From NCBI GenBank assembly GCA_017463035.1, contig JAFTPY010000041.1:1-20646 (forward strand): a DNA stretch of 20,646 nucleotides, read 5' to 3'. Below, piece after piece: positions 7,126-14,260 of this stretch (its first letter is position 1; every line of letters begins with the position of its first letter). This DNA is from Lachnospiraceae bacterium. GTDB taxonomy: Bacteria > Bacillota > Clostridia > Lachnospirales > Lachnospiraceae. The translations under genes and the position numbers were made by a program. Under the pieces are notes generated by a model. That model was not told the origin of the DNA and searched no databases. It saw nothing but the letters and a program-made list of their open reading frames with translations.

Positions 7126-7371
7126 ATGAGAATATACATAAAAGAAGAGTCAGGGAAGAACTGGAAGTTCAGGCTTCCTCTCGGATTGGTTTTCAATAGG
7201 ATGACGGCAGGTTTTATAGCAAGAAGAGCTCAAAAGGAAGGAACGAATATTTCCAAAAAGCAATTGCGGGCGTTAATAAAAGAGGTAAAAAAATACAAAA
7301 AGAGCCACAAGACTTGGAAACTCGTAGAGGTTGAAAGTGCAGACGGAGCTCATGTGGAGATTGTTTTATAA
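7126..7371 (+). CDS. Small protein resembling the C-terminal domain of the XRE regulator
   Basis: This is an 81-residue basic protein of unknown function. Its N-terminal part (WKFRLPLGLVFNRM) and its C-terminal strand pair (KLVEVESADGAHVEIVL) line up with VRMNIPMALVLVAV and NLMEVESGEGDTVRIFVE of the preceding regulator, so the two share a fold and probably an origin. The middle, 30-60, is helical and Lys/Arg-rich (KKQLRALIKEVKKYKKSHK). It starts 3 nt after the regulator stops, with no ribosome binding site of its own beyond GGAG upstream of the stop, which points to translational coupling. It could bind the regulator or another partner. Confidence 0.7.
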   Translation: MRIYIKEESGKNWKFRLPLGLVFNRMTAGFIARRAQKEGTNISKKQLRALIKEVKKYKKSHKTWKLVEVESADGAHVEIVL

Positions 7372-7401
7372 CGGTTTTGTACAATTAATGTGTAATTGTT
7401 C

Positions 7402-7430
7402 TTGCATTTCCGTAACATCGGGTGTATAAT
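7402..7430 (+). promoter_or_regulatory. Promoter of the thiamin operon
   Basis: TTGCAT (7402-7407), a 17-bp spacer and a consensus TATAAT (7425-7430) lie about 15 bp before the first TPP aptamer. No second promoter is seen before the second aptamer, so both riboswitches probably sit on one leader of about 580 nt. Confidence 0.75.
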
Positions 7431-7444
7431 ATCAACGAAATAAA

Positions 7445-7541
7445 AACAGGGGAGCTTGTGTAGGCAGGCTGAGAGGAAGTAATCGAACTTCGACCCTATA
7501 ACCTGATACGGATAATGCCGTCGTAGGAAGTCATACACAAG
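7445..7541 (+). promoter_or_regulatory. TPP riboswitch 1 (THI element)
   Basis: The conserved TPP aptamer segments occur in order: CAGGGGAGC, the pyrimidine-sensing GCTGAGA (7469-7475), a GGAAG/CTTC side hairpin, CGACCC, ACCTGAT (7501-7507), GGATAATGCC (7510-7519) and CGTAGGAAG (7522-7530). CTTGTGTA (7455-7462) is exactly complementary to TACACAAG (7534-7541), a possible switching helix. An intrinsic terminator follows at 7550. Bound TPP should favour termination and lower thiamin synthesis. Confidence 0.95.
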
Positions 7542-7549
7542 GATTTTTT

Positions 7550-7584
7550 ACAGGAGATATCCGGACTGGTTATCTCCTGTTTTT
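7550..7584 (+). terminator. Intrinsic terminator of riboswitch 1
   Basis: ACAGGAGATA (7550-7559) pairs fully with TATCTCCTGT (7571-7580) across an 11-nt loop, and T's run to 7584. The 5' part of the aptamer, ACAGGGGAG at 7446-7454, can also pair with the right arm CTCCTGT, which offers an antiterminator. Confidence 0.85.
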
Positions 7585-7849
7585 GCGTGCAGGCAAAGTG
7601 AGCATTGAGTCATCGGTGCAAGCGTGCTTGCAGGCCGGTGACGAGATGCGAGCGCGCCCACGACGGAGCGACAATGTCGCGAAGTGGGGGCGGGTGCAAA
7701 GCACCGTCTGCACGCAAAAAAGCAGGCAAAGTGAGCATTGAGTCATCGGTGCAAGCGTGCTTGCAGACCGGTGACGAGATGCGAGCGCGCCCACGATTGA
7801 GCGACAGTGTCGCGAGATGGGGAGTGCAAAGCACTGCATGCACGCAAAA
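7580..7849. repeat. Two tandem copies of a GC-rich, foldable repeat
   Basis: Copy A spans 7589-7721 and copy B 7722-7849. They match perfectly over the first 44 bases and are roughly 90% identical overall by eye. Copy A is bounded by a 13-bp inverted repeat, TTTTTGCGTGCAG (7580-7592) and CTGCACGCAAAAA (7708-7720). Each copy holds three stems: TCATCGG/CCGGTGA enclosing TGCAAGC/GCTTGCA, then GCGAC/GTCGC, then a hairpin with loop AAA that is GGTGC/GCACC in A and AGTGC/GCACT in B. No gene is supported here. The base composition is much richer in GC than the leader around it. Confidence 0.85.
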
Positions 7850-7870
7850 TCAGTGTATTTACAACAAAAT

Positions 7871-7960
7871 AACAGGGGAGCTTGTTTTGACAGGCTGAGA
7901 GGAAGGTGTAACCTTCGACCCATGAACCTGATTTGGATAATGCCAACGTAGGGAACTTTG
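7871..7960 (+). promoter_or_regulatory. TPP riboswitch 2 (THI element)
   Basis: This is a second complete aptamer with the segments ACAGGGGAGC, GGCTGAGA, the side hairpin GGAAGG/CCTTC, CGACCC, AACCTGAT, GGATAATGCC and CGTAGGGAA (7947-7955). It is closely similar to riboswitch 1 and probably arose by duplication. A terminator lies between it and the thiS ribosome binding site, so it too controls read-through. Confidence 0.95.
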
Positions 7961-7970
7961 AGTATTACGG

Positions 7971-8004
7971 GAAATTTCCAAATCGGAAATTTCTTTTTTA
8001 TTTT
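7971..8004 (+). terminator. Intrinsic terminator of riboswitch 2
   Basis: GAAATTTCC (7971-7979) pairs perfectly with GGAAATTTC (7985-7993) around a 5-nt loop, followed by six T's (7994-7999) and a further T run. It ends directly before the thiS ribosome binding site AGGAGG (8005-8010). Confidence 0.87.
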
Positions 8005-8017
8005 AGGAGGTGAAATG

Positions 8018-8212
8018 ATGATAAAGGTAAACGGCGTAGAAGTTGATATTGCCGGAAAGACAGTAACGGAGTATCTGGCGACAACGAATTACGATCCAAA
8101 GCGAATCGCGGTAGAGCGTAACGGCGACATCGTGTTTAAGTCACAGTATGATGTTACTGTTCTTGAAGAAGGTGATAGCTTGGAAATCGTCAGTTTTGTA
8201 GGAGGTGGTTGA
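8018..8212 (+). CDS. thiS: Sulfur carrier protein ThiS
   Basis: This is a 64-residue ubiquitin-like carrier that holds sulfur as a C-terminal thiocarboxylate for thiazole formation. It begins MIKVNGVEVDI, has the usual beta-grasp pattern, and ends SFVGGG; the terminal Gly-Gly is activated by ThiF. I chose ATG 8018 (7 nt after AGGAGG) over ATG 8015 (4 nt). A longer frame from 7958 runs through the riboswitch terminator and is not credible. The stop abuts the thiF start directly. Confidence 0.93.
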   Translation: MIKVNGVEVDIAGKTVTEYLATTNYDPKRIAVERNGDIVFKSQYDVTVLEEGDSLEIVSFVGGG

Positions 8213-8848
8213 TTGATTCCGGAAAAGAAAGAATGGATGGATGCGCTGATAGCTCGTCACGGGCTTGAGATTCACAATCGTTTTTCATCCGCAACAGTGG
8301 TGAGTTGTGGCTTGGGCGGTCTTGGGTCAAATATCGCAATTGCGTTGGCGAGAGTCGGCATCGGGAAATTAGTCTTAATTGATTTTGACAAGGTAGATAT
8401 TACCAATCTTCACCGTCAGCAATACAAGGCAAGCCAGATTGGACAATACAAGACGGATGCTCTTGCGGAGAGTCTTTCCGAAATCGCGCCCTATGCGGAA
8501 ATTAAAACGGTTACTGCAAGACTCTCGGAGGACAACCTCACAACGTTCCTGAAAGATGCGGATGTTATCTGCGAAGCTTTTGATGATGCAGAAGCCAAGG
8601 CGATGCTGGTAAACGGTGTACTAGAGCAGCTGCCGGGCAGTTATCTGGTTGCGGCCTCCGGTATGGCCGGGATGGATACCCCAAATACCATCAAGACACG
8701 GAACATAGGGAAACGGTTTTATCTGTGCGGAGATGAAGTCAGCGATGTGGCAGATACTATCGGTCTTGTTGCTCCCCGGGTGATGCTTTGCGCCGCACAC
8801 CAGGCGCAAACGGTCTTGCGGATTCTCGCAGGCGATTATGAAGTATAA
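8213..8848 (+). CDS. thiF: ThiS adenylyltransferase ThiF (short, family-2 type)
   Basis: This 211-residue E1-like enzyme adenylates the C-terminus of ThiS. The ATP-binding loop GLGGLGSN is at residues 33-40, DFDKVDITNLHRQ follows, and the Asp of CEAFDDAEAK matches the family. It lacks the C-terminal zinc-binding CxxC pairs of E. coli ThiF, as expected for the short clostridial form. Translation starts at TTG 8213, placed 7 nt after AGGAGG (8200-8205), which itself encodes the Gly-Gly end of ThiS. The start follows the ThiS stop without a gap, so the two are translationally coupled. Confidence 0.9.
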   Translation: MIPEKKEWMDALIARHGLEIHNRFSSATVVSCGLGGLGSNIAIALARVGIGKLVLIDFDKVDITNLHRQQYKASQIGQYKTDALAESLSEIAPYAEIKTVTARLSEDNLTTFLKDADVICEAFDDAEAKAMLVNGVLEQLPGSYLVAASGMAGMDTPNTIKTRNIGKRFYLCGDEVSDVADTIGLVAPRVMLCAAHQAQTVLRILAGDYEV

Positions 8849-8891
8849 GAAAATAGGACGTTTAAGAAAGCATAAGAAAGAAGGACAACGT

Positions 8892-9665
8892 ATGGAAAAC
8901 AAAGACAAATTAATCATCGGCGGACATGAATTTCATTCACGTTTCATTTTAGGTTCAGGAAAGTATTCTATGAAACTCATTGAAGCTGCCGTAAAAGATG
9001 CCGGTGCGGAAATTATCACGCTGGCGGTACGCAGAGCCAATACGAAAGAGCAGGAGAATATTTTAGACTACATTCCGGAATGGGTTACGCTTCTTCCGAA
9101 CACCTCCGGTGCGAGAAATGCGGAGGAAGCGGTTCGGATTGCCCGCCTTGCCAGAGAACTGGGTTGCGGAAATTTTGTGAAAGTAGAAATCATGCGTGAT
9201 GCCAAGTACTTACTCCCGGACAATCAGGAGACTATCAAGGCAACGGAAATCCTTGCAAAGGAAGGCTTTGTGGTTATGCCGTATATGTATCCGGACTTGA
9301 ATGCTGCCCGTGATATGGTCAATGCGGGAGCGGCTACCATTATGCCGTTGGCGTCTCCTATCGGCTCTAACAAGGGACTTGCAACCAAGGAGTTTATTCA
9401 GATTCTCATCGACGAAATCGACTTGCCGATTATCGTAGATGCCGGTATCGGCAGACCGTCTCAGGCTTGTGAGGCCATGGAAATGGGTGCCGCGGCTATC
9501 ATGGCAAATACGGCCCTTGCTACTGCCGGGGATTTGCCGATGATGGCTTCTGCGTTCCGTCAGGCAATCGAAGCCGGAAGAAAAGCGTATCTGTCCGGTT
9601 TGGGACGTGTGCTGACCCGTGGGGCTTCCGCTTCCGATCCTCTGACCGGCTTTTTACGGGATTAA
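8892..9665 (+). CDS. thiG: Thiazole synthase ThiG
   Basis: ThiG is a TIM-barrel enzyme of 257 residues. It condenses deoxyxylulose 5-phosphate, dehydroglycine and ThiS-thiocarboxylate into the thiazole phosphate. The Schiff-base lysine is Lys97 in FVKVEI. The phosphate-binding stretches MPLASPIGSNKG and VDAGIGRPSQA and the closing ASASDPLTGF are all typical. I chose ATG 8892 because AAGGA (8881-8885) sits 6 nt before it; the earlier frame opening at 8838 overlaps thiF and adds a basic tail unlike the family. Confidence 0.95.
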   Translation: MENKDKLIIGGHEFHSRFILGSGKYSMKLIEAAVKDAGAEIITLAVRRANTKEQENILDYIPEWVTLLPNTSGARNAEEAVRIARLARELGCGNFVKVEIMRDAKYLLPDNQETIKATEILAKEGFVVMPYMYPDLNAARDMVNAGAATIMPLASPIGSNKGLATKEFIQILIDEIDLPIIVDAGIGRPSQACEAMEMGAAAIMANTALATAGDLPMMASAFRQAIEAGRKAYLSGLGRVLTRGASASDPLTGFLRD

Positions 9666-9677
9666 GGAGTGTGACCT

Positions 9678-10931
9678 ATGGAAAATCAATTTTTTGTAGA
9701 CTCCGGGCATCTGTCACCGGAGGCGCTTGAGAAAAAACACCGACTGGAAACAGACCCGGCCTGTCGGAAAAATCATATGGAGTATTTGCCGGGCATGGAA
9801 ATCATCGAATCTGATGTTTGCCGGCAAGTGATGGAACAGAGGAACTCCTTTGATTATTCGGTCTACACGGCCCGTGACGTCCGGGCGGCCCTTGACCACG
9901 ACACTTGTTCCGTGGAGGATTTTAAGGCACTTCTTTCTCCTGCGGCAGAGCCCTTTTTGGAAGAAATGGCGCAGAGGGCACGCATGGAGACCAGTAAGCA
10001 TTTCGGAAATACGGTATATCTTTTTACCCCGCTTTATATCGCCAATTATTGCGAAAATTACTGTGTATACTGCGGCTTTAACTGCTACAACCATATCAAC
10101 CGCATGAAACTGAATATGGAGCAGATTGAGCATGAAATGAAAGTGATTGCCGATTCCGGCATGGAAGAGATTTTGATTCTTACCGGTGAGAGTCGCGGGC
10201 AGAGTAATGTGGAATATATCGGTGAGGCCTGTAAATTGGCAAGAAAGTATTTCCGTATGGTCGGATTGGAAATCTATCCGGTGAATACCGACGAGTATCG
10301 TTATCTTCATGAGTGTGGTGCGGATTATGTGACGGTATTTCAGGAAACTTATGATACGGACAAATATGAGACGCTTCATCTATTGGGACATAAGCGTGTC
10401 TGGCCGTACCGTTTTGATGCACAGGAGCGTGCTTTGCGGGGCGGCATGCGCGGAGTGGCGTTTTCGGCGCTTTTGGGCTTGTCCGATTTCAGAAAGGATG
10501 CTTTGGCAAGTGCACTTCATGTGTATTACCTGCAGCGGAAATATCCTCATGCGGAAATGTCCCTCTCTTGTCCGAGGCTGCGTCCGATTGTCAATAACGA
10601 TAAGATTAGTCCTTTGGATGTGGGGGAAAAACAGCTCTGTCAGGTGCTTTGTGCCTACCGTATTTTCCTGCCGTTTGTGGGGATTACCGTATCCTCCCGG
10701 GAGAGTGCGGAGTTTCGGAACGGTATCGTAAAAATCGCAGCCACTAAAGTTTCCGCAGGCGTATCTACCGGTATCGGAGACCACGAAAGCAAATACACCG
10801 GTAAGGAAGATGATGCCGCAAAGGGTGATGAGCAGTTTGAAATCGACGACAATCGGAGCTTTGATGCGATGTACCGGGATATGTCCGGGGAAGGCTTGCA
10901 ACCGGTACTCAATGATTATATTTATGTGTGA
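9678..10931 (+). CDS. thiH: Tyrosine lyase ThiH (radical SAM)
   Basis: ThiH cleaves tyrosine to dehydroglycine and p-cresol, supplying the glycine-derived unit for ThiG in anaerobes. The [4Fe-4S] motif CxxxCxxC is CENYCVYC, Cys125, Cys129 and Cys132. The GESRGQSNVEYI segment and the C-terminal STGIGDHESKY with GDEQFEI are family signatures. At 417 residues it is somewhat longer than E. coli ThiH, with about 40 extra N-terminal residues rich in charged side chains. AAGGAG at 9665-9670 supports the start. It lies 12 nt after thiG and 10 nt before thiE. Confidence 0.95.
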   Translation: MENQFFVDSGHLSPEALEKKHRLETDPACRKNHMEYLPGMEIIESDVCRQVMEQRNSFDYSVYTARDVRAALDHDTCSVEDFKALLSPAAEPFLEEMAQRARMETSKHFGNTVYLFTPLYIANYCENYCVYCGFNCYNHINRMKLNMEQIEHEMKVIADSGMEEILILTGESRGQSNVEYIGEACKLARKYFRMVGLEIYPVNTDEYRYLHECGADYVTVFQETYDTDKYETLHLLGHKRVWPYRFDAQERALRGGMRGVAFSALLGLSDFRKDALASALHVYYLQRKYPHAEMSLSCPRLRPIVNNDKISPLDVGEKQLCQVLCAYRIFLPFVGITVSSRESAEFRNGIVKIAATKVSAGVSTGIGDHESKYTGKEDDAAKGDEQFEIDDNRSFDAMYRDMSGEGLQPVLNDYIYV

Positions 10932-10941
10932 GGTATAAGGC

Positions 10942-11583
10942 ATGAGAAAATTTGATTCCAGTTTATATTTTATCACCGACAGCACGAATTACAGTGAAGA
11001 AGAATTCCTGTATCGTGTGGAGCAGGCGCTTTTAGGCGGCGTAACCCTGCTTCAGCTTCGAGAAAAAGAAAAATCCACCAGAGAATACATAGTGCTTGCG
11101 GAAAAGGTGCACGAGCTTGCGAAGCGGTATAACGTGCCGCTAATCATCGATGACCGTGTGGATGTGGCACTTGCCGTTGACGCGGAGGGGGTTCATGTAG
11201 GGGCAAGCGATATGCCGGTTGCCACGGCAAGAAAACTGATGGGAGAAGATAAAATTGTGGGAGCCACCGCAAAGACCGTTCCCTGGGCAAAAGAAGCCTA
11301 TGAACAGGGGGCGGATTACCTCGGGGTAGGGGCAATCTATCCTACTACCACAAAGGTGAAAACAGTTTTGACTTCCACCGATACTTTACGTGATATTTGT
11401 AATGCGGTGACTATTCCGGTCAATGCCATCGGCGGACTGAACAAAGACAACATCGGTGTGCTTAGCGGTATCCCGATTGCCGGTATTTGCGTTGTGTCGG
11501 CCATCATGAAGGCGGACAATCCAAAGACGGCAGCGGAAGAGTTAAAGGCAAGAGCACGGGAGCTGGGCTTATATAAAATGTGA
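10942..11583 (+). CDS. thiE: Thiamin-phosphate synthase ThiE
   Basis: ThiE joins the pyrimidine pyrophosphate to the thiazole phosphate, giving thiamin phosphate. The 213-residue TIM barrel has QLREKE (38-43), which contacts the pyrimidine pyrophosphate, then DDRVDVAL (70-77), GVHVGASDMP (83-92) and the phosphate loop PTTTK (134-138). The family motif often written GxSxH appears here as GATAK, a mild variation. GAGGT at 10931-10935 precedes ATG 10942. A 119-nt gap with two hairpins separates it from thiD. Confidence 0.93.
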   Translation: MRKFDSSLYFITDSTNYSEEEFLYRVEQALLGGVTLLQLREKEKSTREYIVLAEKVHELAKRYNVPLIIDDRVDVALAVDAEGVHVGASDMPVATARKLMGEDKIVGATAKTVPWAKEAYEQGADYLGVGAIYPTTTKVKTVLTSTDTLRDICNAVTIPVNAIGGLNKDNIGVLSGIPIAGICVVSAIMKADNPKTAAEELKARARELGLYKM

Positions 11584-11702
11584 TGTTTACATTTTTGAAG
11601 TTATGTTTCGGCTGAATAAGCCGACAGCTTTAAGCGGCATATTGGGGGCACCACCTTATGTCGCAGAAGAAAACGATGCTGAAAAAAGAAAGGAGAATGA
11701 TT

Positions 11703-12515
11703 ATGAAAACAGCATTGACCATTGCAGGAAGCGATTGCAGCGGAGGCGCCGGAATTCAGGCAGATTTAAAAACAATGACCATGAACGGTGTGTATGCCAT
11801 GAGTGTACTGACAGCATTGACGGCGCAGAATACCACCGGAGTCAGAAGTATTACGGAGGTAACGCCCGCATTTTTGAAGGACCAGATGGATGCGGTATTT
11901 GAGGACATCCGGCCGGATGCCGTTAAGATCGGAATGGTAGCATCGGGACCGCTCATTGATACGATTGCGGAGCGACTTGTGTATTACAAGGCGGAGAATG
12001 TTGTGGTTGATCCGGTTATGGTGGCAACCAGCGGTTCGAAGCTGATGGCAGAGGAAGCGCTTGCGGTCTTAAAGGAAAAACTGCTCCCGCTTGCAACGGT
12101 AGTAACGCCCAATATTCCGGAAGCGGAAATCCTTGCGGAGAGGAAGATTGAAAATGAAGAGGATATGCTTGCAGCCGCAAAGCAAATCGGTGAGGCCTAT
12201 CATTGTGCGGTACTTTGCAAAGGCGGTCACAGCATCAATGATGCCAATGACCTGTTATACTTTGGCGGGAATTACCGGTGGTTTTACGGAAAACGTATTG
12301 ACAATCCCAACACCCACGGAACCGGATGTACCTTATCCAGTGCTATTGCTTCTAATTTAGCAAAGGGATACGGCCTCGCGGAAGCGGTAGAAAAAGCAAA
12401 AGAGTATATTTCGGGAGCTCTTTTTGCGCAGCTTGATTTAGGACAAGGCTCGGGGCCGATGATGCACAACTTTGATTTAAACTCACGCTTTGCCGAAGAA
12501 AAAATATCTGACTGA
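11703..12515 (+). CDS. thiD: Hydroxymethylpyrimidine (phosphate) kinase ThiD
   Basis: ThiD phosphorylates HMP and HMP-phosphate to the pyrophosphate used by ThiE. It is a 270-residue ribokinase-fold protein. The N-terminus TALTIAGSDCSGGAGIQADLKT (residues 3-24) is diagnostic; the anion hole and catalytic cysteine are in HGTGCTLSSA, Cys209. PNIPEAEIL and the DPVMVATSG stretch also match. I chose ATG 11703, which lies 7 nt after AGGAG (11691-11695). ATG 11697 is too close to that site, and the frame opening at 11658 adds a Lys-rich tail. Confidence 0.95.
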   Translation: MKTALTIAGSDCSGGAGIQADLKTMTMNGVYAMSVLTALTAQNTTGVRSITEVTPAFLKDQMDAVFEDIRPDAVKIGMVASGPLIDTIAERLVYYKAENVVVDPVMVATSGSKLMAEEALAVLKEKLLPLATVVTPNIPEAEILAERKIENEEDMLAAAKQIGEAYHCAVLCKGGHSINDANDLLYFGGNYRWFYGKRIDNPNTHGTGCTLSSAIASNLAKGYGLAEAVEKAKEYISGALFAQLDLGQGSGPMMHNFDLNSRFAEEKISD

Positions 12516-12529
12516 AAGGAACAAAGAAA

Positions 12530-13834
12530 ATGAGAAAGTATACAACCCAAATGGATGCCGCAAAGCGAGGCATTATCACTCCGGAGATGAAGGCGGTTGC
12601 CGCAAAGGAATACAGAACCGAGGAAGAAATTCGTGACCTTGTTGCCAAAGGTCAGGTTGCCATTTGCGCTAATAAATTACATACCTGCATTGACCCCAAC
12701 GGTGTGGGCTCGATGCTTCGCACCAAGATTAACGTGAATCTCGGCGTTTCCCGTGATTGTAAGGACTATGACATTGAAATGCAAAAGGTTATGGCTGCGG
12801 TTGATATGGGCGCAGAGGCCATTATGGATTTGTCAAGCCACGGAAACACCCAGCCCTTCCGCCGGAAGCTGACCGCAGAGTGTCCTGCCATGATCGGTAC
12901 GGTGCCGGTGTATGACAGCGTGATTCATTATCAAAGAGATCTTGCAACTCTTACCGCGAAGGATTTTATTGACGTGGTTCGTTTGCACGCGCAGGATGGT
13001 GTGGATTTTGTAACGCTTCATTGTGGCATCACCCGCAAGACCATTGAACAGATTCGTAAGCACAACCGAAAAATGAATATCGTTTCCCGTGGCGGTTCTC
13101 TGGTGTTTGCGTGGATGAGTATGACCGGTGAGGAAAATCCGTTTTATGAGTATTACGATGAGATTTTGGATATTTGCCGTGAGTATGACGTGACGATTTC
13201 CCTCGGTGACGCTTGCCGTCCGGGCTGTCTTGCGGATGCAAGTGATGTATGCCAGATTGAGGAGCTGGTTCGACTCGGAGAGCTGACGAAGCGTGCCTGG
13301 GCGAAGGATGTACAGGTCATGGTGGAGGGGCCGGGGCATATGCCGTTAGATCAGATTGAAGCCAATATGAAACTGCAACAGACCATTTGCATGGGGGCAC
13401 CTTTCTATGTGCTCGGTCCTATCGTTACGGATATTGCTCCGGGATATGACCATATTACCTCTGCCATCGGAGGAGCAATTGCAGCCTCTTCCGGCGCGGC
13501 ATTTCTCTGCTATGTAACACCTGCGGAGCATTTGGCACTTCCGAATGTAGAGGATGTGAAGCAGGGCATAATCGCTTCCCGGATTGCGGCCCACGCTGCG
13601 GATATCGCAAAGAAAGTACCCCATGCAAGAGATGCGGACGATGCAATGGCAGATGCCAGAAGAACCTTCGACTGGGAGAAGCAGTGGGAATGCTCCCTCG
13701 ACCCGGAAACCGCCAAAGCGATTCGTGACAGCCGTGCTCCGGAACACGAAGACAGCTGCTCCATGTGCGGAAAGTTCTGTGCTGTCAGAAGCATGAACAA
13801 AGCCTTAAACGGAGAGTATATTGATATCCTATAA
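12530..13834 (+). CDS. thiC: Phosphomethylpyrimidine synthase ThiC
   Basis: ThiC rearranges aminoimidazole ribotide to HMP-phosphate by radical SAM chemistry. The protein is 434 residues, the short form without the N-terminal extension. Conserved blocks seen are DLSSHGNTQPFR, GTVPVYD, DFVTLHCGI, SRGGSLVFAWM, SLGDACRPGC, VEGPGHMPLD and GPIVTDIAPGYDHITSAIGGA. The C-terminal cluster motif is CSMCGKFC (Cys410, Cys413, Cys417), CX2CX3C, one residue tighter than the CX2CX4C of B. subtilis and E. coli ThiC; I recall this shorter form in Clostridia. It is the last gene of the operon, and its stop codon overlaps the A-run of the inverted-repeat element that follows. Confidence 0.96.
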   Translation: MRKYTTQMDAAKRGIITPEMKAVAAKEYRTEEEIRDLVAKGQVAICANKLHTCIDPNGVGSMLRTKINVNLGVSRDCKDYDIEMQKVMAAVDMGAEAIMDLSSHGNTQPFRRKLTAECPAMIGTVPVYDSVIHYQRDLATLTAKDFIDVVRLHAQDGVDFVTLHCGITRKTIEQIRKHNRKMNIVSRGGSLVFAWMSMTGEENPFYEYYDEILDICREYDVTISLGDACRPGCLADASDVCQIEELVRLGELTKRAWAKDVQVMVEGPGHMPLDQIEANMKLQQTICMGAPFYVLGPIVTDIAPGYDHITSAIGGAIAASSGAAFLCYVTPAEHLALPNVEDVKQGIIASRIAAHAADIAKKVPHARDADDAMADARRTFDWEKQWECSLDPETAKAIRDSRAPEHEDSCSMCGKFCAVRSMNKALNGEYIDIL

Positions 13835-14153
13835 AAAAAGTCGGTCTCTTATATTTTCTTTATGAAAGATATGAATCAGCCGCTGTCTTTCACAGTATCC
13901 TCTTTTCTCGTACTCCGGATAGAGTCTTTCTAATTACTTCGAGAAAATGTTTGAATAAGTAACGCAACCGCCCTGATGCGGCATCCATGCCTTATGGCGG
14001 GCTCGCCCGGACCTCCTGTCCGGGCGTTGCTGGCAGGCAAGCGAAGTAATAAGAAAGTCTACTATCCTGCGTAAAGTTCAAAGAGAATACTGTGAAAGAC
14101 AGCGGCTATATTCAAATTAATAGAAAAGAAAATATAAGAGACCGACTTTTTTT
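13833..14153. repeat. 321-bp imperfect inverted-repeat element (giant hairpin, MITE-like)
   Basis: The ends are a 29-bp perfect inverted repeat (13833-13861 with 14125-14153), beginning with seven A's and ending with seven T's. Further in are a 21-bp perfect pair (13878-13898 with 14087-14107, arm AGCCGCTGTC onward) and a third, imperfect pair (13917-13941 with 14042-14067). The centre carries GCCCGGAC/GTCCGGGC (14005-14012 with 14018-14025) and a GGCAT/ATGCC hairpin (about 13980-13991). There is no credible ORF. The outer stem with T's after it would end transcription from either side, so it can serve as the thi operon terminator. The structure is seen; the mobile origin is inferred. Confidence 0.85.
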
Positions 14154-14193
14154 GCCGTCTGTCGTTCCTGCACGACCGTTCGTCCTAAACCCG

Positions 14194-14222
14194 TTGCTTT
14201 TCTTTTGGGAAAAACTTATAAT
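14194..14222 (+). promoter_or_regulatory. Promoter of the LytTR-DUF3021-ABC operon
   Basis: TTGCTT (14194-14199), a 17-bp spacer and TATAAT (14217-14222). Just downstream (14229-14247) are overlapping palindromes built from CAGT and ACTG, a candidate binding site near the transcription start. Confidence 0.72.
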
Positions 14223-14260
14223 CAAAATCAGTTACTGACAGTGCACTTGAAGGAGACGTT

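Noticed and set aside
7381..7399. ACAATTA/TAATTGT hairpin as a terminator for the XRE operon
   Set aside because: Only seven mostly A-T pairs and no T-run after it; too weak to call.
7589..7849. CRISPR array
   Set aside because: Only two long repeats directly abutting, with no spacers and no cas genes.
7605..7898. Open frames of 67-117 codons on both strands across the tandem repeats
   Set aside because: They arise from the GC-rich repeat itself, run into the second riboswitch, have low-complexity Arg/Cys/His-rich translations and lack ribosome binding sites.
7949..7958. TAGGGAACTT in riboswitch 2 matching the Fic half-site
   Set aside because: It is the conserved CGTAGGGAA segment of the TPP aptamer, so the match is a coincidence.
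7958..8017. N-terminal extension of thiS
   Set aside because: It would start inside riboswitch 2 and cross its terminator; the AGGAGG at 8005 and the family N-terminus place the start at 8018.
11603..11902. 99-codon frame overlapping thiD
   Set aside because: It lies mostly within thiD in another frame, has no ribosome binding site and resembles no family.
12833..13339. 168-codon frame on the minus strand inside thiC
   Set aside because: It is antisense to a fully conserved gene and its translation is His/Arg/Thr-rich with no family pattern.
13833..14153. Retron or group II intron remnant
   Set aside because: No reverse transcriptase or intron domain V motif is present in or next to the element; the long stem alone is not evidence.
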